Below, one piece after another: positions 1 through 5,131 of a stretch of DNA of 7,709 nucleotides. The position numbers and the translations under genes were made by a program. A model generated the notes under the pieces. It ran no database searches, was not told the origin of the DNA, and saw only the letters and a program-made list of their open reading frames with translations. How positions within the stretch are numbered: the stretch's first letter is position 1; every line of letters begins with the position of its first letter. Source of the DNA: an uncultured Gemmatimonadota bacterium (GTDB lineage Bacteria; Gemmatimonadota; Gemmatimonadetes; Gemmatimonadales; Gemmatimonadaceae); contig CAMLHT010000188.1 of the NCBI GenBank assembly GCA_946479895.1, positions 1 through 7,709 on the forward strand. Reading direction: 5' to 3'.

Positions 1-7
1 CCAGCGC

Positions 8-70
8 GCCCTCCGTCCTCCGTCCTCCGTCCTCCGCCCTCCGCCCTCCGCCCTCCGCCCTCCATCCTCC
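8..70. repeat. Heptanucleotide tandem array, unit GYCCTCC
   Basis: Nine consecutive 7-bp units are visible: GCCCTCC, three GTCCTCC, four GCCCTCC and one ATCCTCC. Variation is almost confined to the first two bases of the unit. The array ends one base before the stop codon (72-74, read on the minus strand) of the M20 peptidase gene, so it lies immediately downstream of that gene. Read on the minus strand the unit is GGAGGAC/GGAGGGC, which resembles a Shine-Dalgarno core repeated nine times. The unit length is not a multiple of three and no open reading frame uses it. The array may continue to the left of the window. It has no dyad symmetry or T-run, so it is not an intrinsic terminator. Confidence 0.93.
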
Positions 71-71
71 G

Positions 72-1475
72 TCAGGGGACGGTCTTCCGCGACAGGCCCG
101 TCACCAGTCGGTACATGAAGTCGAGCGACTCGTAGAACGCCTGCTGCGGGATGCGCTCGTTCATCCCGTGCGCGTTGCTGTCGCCGTAGAACTGGCCCGC
201 GACACCGAACGTCGGAATGCCCGCGTTGCGCAGTCGCGATCCGTCGGTGGCGCCCGTGCCCATCGTCGGAATCACCGGCAGCCCCGGCCACATCTCCGTC
301 GTCACGCGCTCGAGATGTGCCTCGAGCTCGGCCGGCAGCGGAATGATCGTCGTGTTCCGCACTCCCCCGGTCGCCGTCACCGTGACCTTCGGATTGTCGA
401 TCGCCTTCACTAGCAGGTCCTGGACGTATTCGCGAGTCTCGTCCGGCAGGATGCGGCAGTTGACGGTCGCCGTCGCGCTCTGGGGCAGGGCATTCGACGC
501 ATGGCCACCCGTGAGCATCGTCGCCACGCACGTCGTGCGCATCTGCGAGTTGTAGCTCGGGTCGGTCGCGACCGTCGCCGCCGCCGCGGCGTCGGACGGA
601 TTCGCGACGAGCGCGCGCATCGCCGCTCCCATCTCCGGCGAGACCAGTGACGCCGACTGCGAGAAGTACGCGCGGGTGACGTCGTTGAGGTGCACCGGGA
701 AGTCGTAGGCCCCGACCTTCACCAGCGCCTCGGCGAGGTGCGTGATCGCATTGTCCTTCACCGGCCGCGAGCTGTGGCCGCCGGGGTTCGTCGACGTCAG
801 CCGGAAGTTCAGCACCTTCTTCTCGGCCAGCTGGATGTCGTGCGAGAGCTTCTTCCCGTCGCGCACGCGCCCGGCACCACCCTCGTTCAACCCGTACTCG
901 GCGTCGATGAGGTCCCGGTGGTTGGCGATGAGCCAGCTCACGCCGTTCGCGCCGCCACCCTCCTCGTCGGTCGTCGCGGCGACGATGATGTCGCGGTCGA
1001 GCGGGAAGTTCTCGGCCCGGAGCCGCATGATGAGCGCGAGATGGATGGCGGTGTCGTCCTTGTTGTCCGACGTGCCACGGCCGAAGAACATGCTGTCCTT
1101 CTCGATGAACTGGAACGGCGGGAGCGTCCAGTCCTCGGGCTTCGCCTCGACGACGTCGATGTGCGACAGGAGCAGGATCGGCTTGCGCACCGGGTTCTTC
1201 GACCGCAGGCGGGCGATGAGGTTGCCCTTCCGAGGCGCGTTCTCGAGGACGACGACGTCGGAGTCGGGAAAGCCGGCAGCCTTGAGTCGCGCCGCCATCG
1301 CCTGTGCCGCGAGCGTCGTGCTGCCCTCGCTCTGGGTGGTGTTGATCTGGATGAGCTCCTTGAAGAGATCGTGAGCCACGGAGTCCCAGTGGGACGGACT
1401 GCGCCGGGACTGGGCGGATGACGGAGCCGCGACGAGGGCGAGCCCGAGCAGGGCGGAGAGGAGTCGTTTGATCAT
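72..1475 (-). CDS. Secreted M20/M25/M40-family metallopeptidase (zinc-dependent amidohydrolase)
   Basis: A 467-residue protein starting at the ATG read from 1475 down. The frame stays open upstream to 1853, but that extension crosses the intergenic inverted repeat and has no signal peptide, whereas this start gives a clean one: MIKR, hydrophobic core, cleavage predicted after Ala21 (PSSA|Q). No Shine-Dalgarno is evident. The metal and catalytic residues of the M20 fold are complete by comparison with carboxypeptidase G2 and aminoacylase-1: H105 and D107 in SHIDVV, bridging D137 in GRGTSDNK, general base E171 and ligand E172 in TTDEEGG, E198 in GLNEGG and H436 in NAHGMNE. The lid/dimerisation domain lies at about 220-340, with PGGHSS around H234. 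The family hydrolyses peptide or N-acyl amide bonds using two zinc ions; the exact substrate cannot be read from sequence. Length is normal and the gene looks intact. It is divergent from the S9 peptidase gene, which suggests a shared role in extracytoplasmic peptide breakdown (inference). Confidence 0.95.
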   Translation of the reverse strand: MIKRLLSALLGLALVAAPSSAQSRRSPSHWDSVAHDLFKELIQINTTQSEGSTTLAAQAMAARLKAAGFPDSDVVVLENAPRKGNLIARLRSKNPVRKPILLLSHIDVVEAKPEDWTLPPFQFIEKDSMFFGRGTSDNKDDTAIHLALIMRLRAENFPLDRDIIVAATTDEEGGGANGVSWLIANHRDLIDAEYGLNEGGAGRVRDGKKLSHDIQLAEKKVLNFRLTSTNPGGHSSRPVKDNAITHLAEALVKVGAYDFPVHLNDVTRAYFSQSASLVSPEMGAAMRALVANPSDAAAAATVATDPSYNSQMRTTCVATMLTGGHASNALPQSATATVNCRILPDETREYVQDLLVKAIDNPKVTVTATGGVRNTTIIPLPAELEAHLERVTTEMWPGLPVIPTMGTGATDGSRLRNAGIPTFGVAGQFYGDSNAHGMNERIPQQAFYESLDFMYRLVTGLSRKTVP

Positions 1476-1536
1476 GGGGGGCCAATATGGTGTTTGGGAT
1501 CGGGGTGGCACCAGAACTGGCGGATCCATCTGGCTC

Positions 1537-1700
1537 CATGCTCGGGTAGAGAGGTTCTGTGCGCGGATGAACGCCGATGAACGCAGAAACAACAAACCGG
1601 GATCGTTGGGGCGGCAAGGAATCCCGCCCAACGATCTCGGATCGTGGTTTCCGCGTTCATCGGCGTTCATCCGCGCACAAAACCTCTCTGCTCGAGCATG
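1537..1700. repeat. Long inverted repeat between the divergent peptidase genes
   Basis: The arms are 1537-1610 and 1627-1700, with no indels and about 89% match. Within them, the outer 54-nt portion (1537-1590 against 1647-1700) matches at 50 of 54 positions. The centre is about 16 nt. Each arm contains a short direct repeat of GATGAACGC (left arm 1566-1584). Beyond the arms a weaker match continues to roughly 1505 on the left and 1738 on the right, as if the ends of a longer palindrome had decayed. Because of the symmetry, both strands carry short open frames with nearly the same peptide (beginning MNAETT); I regard these as artefacts. The rest of the 1476-1797 gap holds no gene. It must include the promoters of both flanking genes, but I could not pick out convincing -35/-10 pairs. 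The element could be a non-autonomous mobile or REP-like repeat; this is inference. Confidence 0.92.
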
Positions 1701-1784
1701 ACGCCAATTGGAACCGGCCCAGCCTACTGGCGCCTCCGCTGTCCACGGCCGCAAATTCTGGCCGCCATCCCACCCACCTCCCTC

Positions 1785-1789
1785 AGAGG
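1785..1789 (+). promoter_or_regulatory. Shine-Dalgarno-like AGAGG fixing the S9 peptidase start
   Basis: AGAGG lies 8 nt before the GTG at 1798. It supports that GTG over the in-frame ATG at 1708, which sits at the decayed edge of the inverted repeat and would put 30 non-signal residues in front of the signal peptide. Confidence 0.65.
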
Positions 1790-1797
1790 TTCCCGCC

Positions 1798-4700
1798 GTG
1801 ATTCGATTGGCCCTTTCCCGCCGCGCCGTCCTTGCATTCGCCGTTGCGTGCATCGCTTCGTCCGTATCCGCCCAGGTCGTTCAGCAATCCGTACCTGCTG
1901 ATCCCCTCCGGAAGAAGGCGCTCTCCACGGACGAATACTCGCGCTGGCGCCAGATCGAAGGCTCGCAGATCTCGAGCGACGGCCGCCACGTGGCCTACGT
2001 GCTCCGGCAGACCAACGTGCCCCAGGCCGACTCGAAGCCCGTGCTGCACATCGTCCGGCTCGACGACAACCAGGACGTGACGGTGGCGAATGCGTCGCAG
2101 CCGACGTTCTCTCCTGACGGCCGGTGGGTCACCTATCAGATCGAGCCGCCGCCGCGCGCCAATGGACGCGGTCGCGGCGCCGCCGCCGACACCGCGACAC
2201 CCGACAGCGCTGGCCGTGGTCGCGCCGGCGCTCCGCCGCAGGAGCAGCGCCGCATGGAGCTCCGCGAGCTTGCGACGGGCAGGGTGCAGTCGTGGCAGAA
2301 CATGGCATCGGCCACGTTCTCGCCGACCTCATCGCATGTGCTCTTCCGTCGGACGGCCGGGGCAGGCGCCGCCGGAGGCGGACGCGGCGGCGCGCCGGGC
2401 GCTCCCCCGCCGGGCGCTCCAGGTGCCACACCTCCAGCGGGCAGCGGCGTCCAGACGGCCACTCCGCGTGGGTCGGATGCGATCCTCCACAACCTCGCCA
2501 CCGGCCGCTACGTCTTCATCGGCAGCGTCGGCGACGCGGCCTTCAATAGAAAGGGCGAGATGCTCGCCTATACCGTCGATGCCGCCGTTCGCGACGGCAA
2601 CGGCGTGTTCGCCATCGAGCTCGCGACCGGCCGCACCCTGCCACTCGACAACGACGCGCGCGCCTACAACCGCATGACCTGGAACGACGCGGGCAACGCC
2701 GTCGCCGTCCTCAAGGGTGTCGAGACGCCGCGGATGCGCGAGCGCGCGAACGTCGTGACCGTGATCGGCAACGTCCGCGCCGGATTCGATGACCCGTCGG
2801 CCCTGGTGTCGACGACGCTCGACGCGACGACGGCCGCCGGGTTCCCAAGGGGCTTCGTCATCAGCGATCGCGCCCCGCTCTCCTGGAGCGATGACGACAA
2901 TCGCGTCTTCTTCGGCATCATCCCGCAGACGCCGGCCCCGGACACGGCGCGCCGCCGCAGCGCGGACTCCGTTGCCGACGTCGACGTGTGGCGCACGATG
3001 GACGAGCGCATCCAGTCGCTCCAGATGATCCGCGCCGACGCCGACCGCAACTTCACCTTCCGCCAGGCCTTCGACGTGAGCGCGAAGAAGTTCGTCGCGC
3101 TCGCCGATTCCTCGATGCGCGACATCGAGATCGCCCCGGACGGGAAGTGGGCGGTCGGGCGCGACGCGCGCGCCTACGTCTCCGACTACGAGCGCCCCCG
3201 CGCCGACTTCTACCGGGTGAACACCTCGACCGGCGAGCGCACCCTGATGCTCAAGGGCCAGCTCACCTCGAGCGCGACCTTCGGCATCTCGCCCGACGGA
3301 CGCCACTTCCTCTACTGGGCGAACGAGCGTTACCAGGACTACGACCTCGATGCCGCGAAGTCCGTGACCATCGGGGCCGGCGCGCCCAGCTTCGTCGATA
3401 CCGAGTACGACCACCCCGGTCCGCGTCCGCCTTTTGGCCCGCCGATCTATACGGCCGACGGGAAGGGCGTCGTCGTGCAGCACCGCTTCGACCTTTGGGT
3501 GCTTCCGCTCGACCCCTCGGCTCCTGCCCGCGTCCTGACCAGCGGCATGGGCAATCGTGGCCAGGTGGAGTTCCGGATCATTCGGACCGAGCCCGCCGAC
3601 CCGATGGCGCCGCGCGCCGTCCGTGAGAACGCGCGCATTGTGGACCTGTCGAAGCCGGTGACGCTCTCCGCGTACGGCGAGCGCACCAAGAAGGCCGGGT
3701 TCTACGAGCTCTCCGGCAACACGATGAAGGAGATCGTCTACGACGACGCCTCGTACAACACGCCGGTGAAGGCCGCGAAGGCCGATCGGTTCCTGCTCAC
3801 CCGGCAGACCTTCGCCGAATTCCCGAACCTGCGCGTCTCCGGGCCGGCATTCGGCGGCTCGAGGAAGATCAGCGACGCGAACCCGCAGCAGTCCGAGTAC
3901 CTGTGGGGCCATCGCGTGCTCTTCGATTACAAGATCAAGGACGGCCGCACCCTCCAGGGCATCCTCGCCGTGCCGGACGACTACAAGGCCGGTGAGAAGC
4001 GTCCGATGATCGTCAGCTTCTACGAGAAGAACTCGCAGAACATGCACCGCTATTCGGCGCCGAACTTCGTGACGGGCATGGGCGCGCTGCCGATGGAAGC
4101 GGTGACGAAGGGTTATCTCACGATGCTCGCCGACGTCCACTTCCACACCGGCTCGTCGCACAGCGACATGCTGGAAGCGGTCGAGGCGGCGACGAAGAAG
4201 GTCATCGAGATGGGTTACGCCGATCCGAAGAAGATCGCCGTCCATGGCCACAGCTACGGCGGCGAGGGCGCGGCCTTCATCGCGACGCGCTCGAAGATGT
4301 TCGCCGCGGTCGGCGTCGGCGCCGGCGTGAGCGACCTGTACTCCGACTTCATGCAGCCGTGGGGCTGGACGTACCAGGTCAATTCCGGCAGCGGCGCCAA
4401 CGCCTTCGACTACTACATCTACGGCCAAGGTCGCTGGGGCTTCACCCCGTGGGAGAAGCCGGAGGTCTATCGCTACGAGTCGGCGATCACCCACGCGCCC
4501 GCGACGTCACAGCCTGTCCTCATCATGCACGGCACCGCCGATCCGACGGTCTCGTTCATGGAGGGCCTGAACTTCTACGAGGCGCTGCGCTACAACAAGA
4601 AGGATGCGTACCTGCTTGCGTATCCCGGTGAAGGGCATGGCCTCCGCGGCCTCGCCAACCGGCGTGACCTCACGGTTCGCTACTTCGAGTTCTTCGACCA

Positions 4701-4812
4701 CTACCTGAAGGGTGCCCCGGCTCCGAAGTGGATGACCGACGGGGTGCCGTTCCTGGTCAAGGAGGCGAAGATGAATGCCTCGCCGGCGCAGGCGCGGCCC
4801 ATCGTTCCGTAG
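1798..4812 (+). CDS. Secreted S9-family (prolyl oligopeptidase-type) serine peptidase
   Basis: A 1004-residue protein from GTG 1798 to TAG 4810-4812. A signal peptide covers residues 1-25, with cleavage likely after VSA|Q; its n-region SRRAVL also resembles a loose twin-arginine motif. The N-terminal two thirds look like a beta-propeller with PD40-type strands: SSDGRHVAY near 60, SPDGRWVTY near 105, APDGKWAV near 446, SPDGRHFLYW near 498. The alpha/beta-hydrolase domain runs from about 701 to 975. Its triad is visible as S819 in GHSYGG, D915 in HGTADP and H947 in GEGHG. The usual S9 loop after the first hydrolase strand (GGPG-like) is replaced by FYEKNSQN at 741-748, as I recall for a subgroup of bacterial S9 enzymes. 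Two Gly/Ala/Pro/Arg-rich inserts (about 116-150 and 187-225) interrupt the propeller. The family cleaves short peptides, with the propeller restricting access; bond preference is not predictable here. The gene appears intact and is probably transcribed alone, divergently from the M20 peptidase gene. Confidence 0.94.
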   Translation: MIRLALSRRAVLAFAVACIASSVSAQVVQQSVPADPLRKKALSTDEYSRWRQIEGSQISSDGRHVAYVLRQTNVPQADSKPVLHIVRLDDNQDVTVANASQPTFSPDGRWVTYQIEPPPRANGRGRGAAADTATPDSAGRGRAGAPPQEQRRMELRELATGRVQSWQNMASATFSPTSSHVLFRRTAGAGAAGGGRGGAPGAPPPGAPGATPPAGSGVQTATPRGSDAILHNLATGRYVFIGSVGDAAFNRKGEMLAYTVDAAVRDGNGVFAIELATGRTLPLDNDARAYNRMTWNDAGNAVAVLKGVETPRMRERANVVTVIGNVRAGFDDPSALVSTTLDATTAAGFPRGFVISDRAPLSWSDDDNRVFFGIIPQTPAPDTARRRSADSVADVDVWRTMDERIQSLQMIRADADRNFTFRQAFDVSAKKFVALADSSMRDIEIAPDGKWAVGRDARAYVSDYERPRADFYRVNTSTGERTLMLKGQLTSSATFGISPDGRHFLYWANERYQDYDLDAAKSVTIGAGAPSFVDTEYDHPGPRPPFGPPIYTADGKGVVVQHRFDLWVLPLDPSAPARVLTSGMGNRGQVEFRIIRTEPADPMAPRAVRENARIVDLSKPVTLSAYGERTKKAGFYELSGNTMKEIVYDDASYNTPVKAAKADRFLLTRQTFAEFPNLRVSGPAFGGSRKISDANPQQSEYLWGHRVLFDYKIKDGRTLQGILAVPDDYKAGEKRPMIVSFYEKNSQNMHRYSAPNFVTGMGALPMEAVTKGYLTMLADVHFHTGSSHSDMLEAVEAATKKVIEMGYADPKKIAVHGHSYGGEGAAFIATRSKMFAAVGVGAGVSDLYSDFMQPWGWTYQVNSGSGANAFDYYIYGQGRWGFTPWEKPEVYRYESAITHAPATSQPVLIMHGTADPTVSFMEGLNFYEALRYNKKDAYLLAYPGEGHGLRGLANRRDLTVRYFEFFDHYLKGAPAPKWMTDGVPFLVKEAKMNASPAQARPIVP
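2356..2472 (+). other. Gly/Pro/Ala-rich low-complexity insert in the S9 propeller
   Basis: This stretch encodes residues 187-225 of the S9 peptidase, almost entirely Gly, Ala, Pro, Thr and Ser with single Arg residues. At DNA level it contains an exact 12-bp direct repeat, GCCGGGCGCTCC at 2394-2405 and 2409-2420. The offset is 15 bp, so the duplication is in frame (APGAPPPGAPGA in the protein). A similar Arg/Gly/Ala-rich stretch lies at residues 116-150. Both fall between propeller strands, where a disordered surface loop would be tolerated. The duplication suggests slippage-driven growth of the loop. Confidence 0.75.
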
Positions 4813-4818
4813 CGGTTC

Positions 4819-5047
4819 CTCGGCTGTCGGCTCGGCTGCGGCTGTCGGCTGTCGGTCCAGCCGGCGGCTGTTGGCTACCGCTATCGCTGGGCTCCCGGCT
4901 AATCGCCCGGCTAACGGCCTCCCGCCGCGGGCTGATAGCGCGCCGATAACGGGCCGATAGCGGATAGCCGATAGCCCAGCGATAGCCATAGCCGAGAGCC
5001 AATCGCCGGACTGACAGCCGACAGCCGCAGCCGAGCCGACAGCCGAG
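4819..5047. repeat. 229-bp inverted repeat with 35-bp perfect outer arms
   Basis: Bases 4819-4853 are the exact reverse complement of 5013-5047 (35 of 35). The symmetry continues inward without net indels: 4854-4870 against 4996-5012 is weak (10 of 17), 4871-4893 against 4973-4995 is strong (20 of 23), and similarity fades after about 4906/4960. The arms are built from a degenerate heptamer: GCCGATA at 4942, 4953 and 4967, GCCGAGA at 4991, and GCCGACA at 5017 and 5035. The complementary TGTCGGC/GGCTGTC form fills the left half. The element starts 6 nt after the S9 peptidase stop codon and fills most of the 319-nt gap, leaving about 84 nt (5048-5131) in front of the permease gene. No gene is visible in the gap. 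A transcript could fold into a very long hairpin, but there is no T-run, so a classical intrinsic terminator is not indicated. Confidence 0.95.
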
Positions 5048-5121
5048 CCACCAGATTCGTGTAAGCGCGCCCGATATGTCGATTCCCGGCTCCCCCGTTC
5101 GACGTACCAGTAGCCCCAACC

Positions 5122-5125
5122 AGGA
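5122..5125 (+). promoter_or_regulatory. Shine-Dalgarno-like AGGA before the permease GTG
   Basis: AGGA sits 6 nt before the GTG at 5132. Together with the family-typical N-terminus MLNDLRYTLRSL it supports this start. Confidence 0.55.
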
Positions 5126-5131
5126 CCGTCC

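Noticed and set aside
8..70. CRISPR-like array
   Set aside because: The units are 7 bp with no spacers; this is a simple tandem repeat.
1476..1500. CATATT as a -10 box for the M20 gene
   Set aside because: It matches TATAAT at only four of six positions, lies too close to the start codon for a normal leader, and has no convincing -35 partner.
1472..1801. Short mirrored open frames on both strands starting MNAETT
   Set aside because: The similarity of the two peptides is a by-product of palindrome symmetry. There is no ribosome-binding site or independent evidence for expression.
1476..1853. N-terminal extension of the M20 frame by 126 codons
   Set aside because: The extension reads through the intergenic palindrome and would bury a clear signal peptide that begins at the internal ATG (1475).
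2329..4494. A 721-codon open frame on the minus strand opposite the S9 peptidase gene
   Set aside because: It is rich in Val, Arg, Ala, Gly, Asp and His with no recognisable motif or signal. It mirrors the GC-biased codon usage of the opposite strand, which carries the complete S9 catalytic triad.
4819..5047. Intrinsic transcription terminator
   Set aside because: The arms are far longer than a terminator stem, the loop is large and no T-run follows. An effect on RNA 3' ends remains possible but is not shown.
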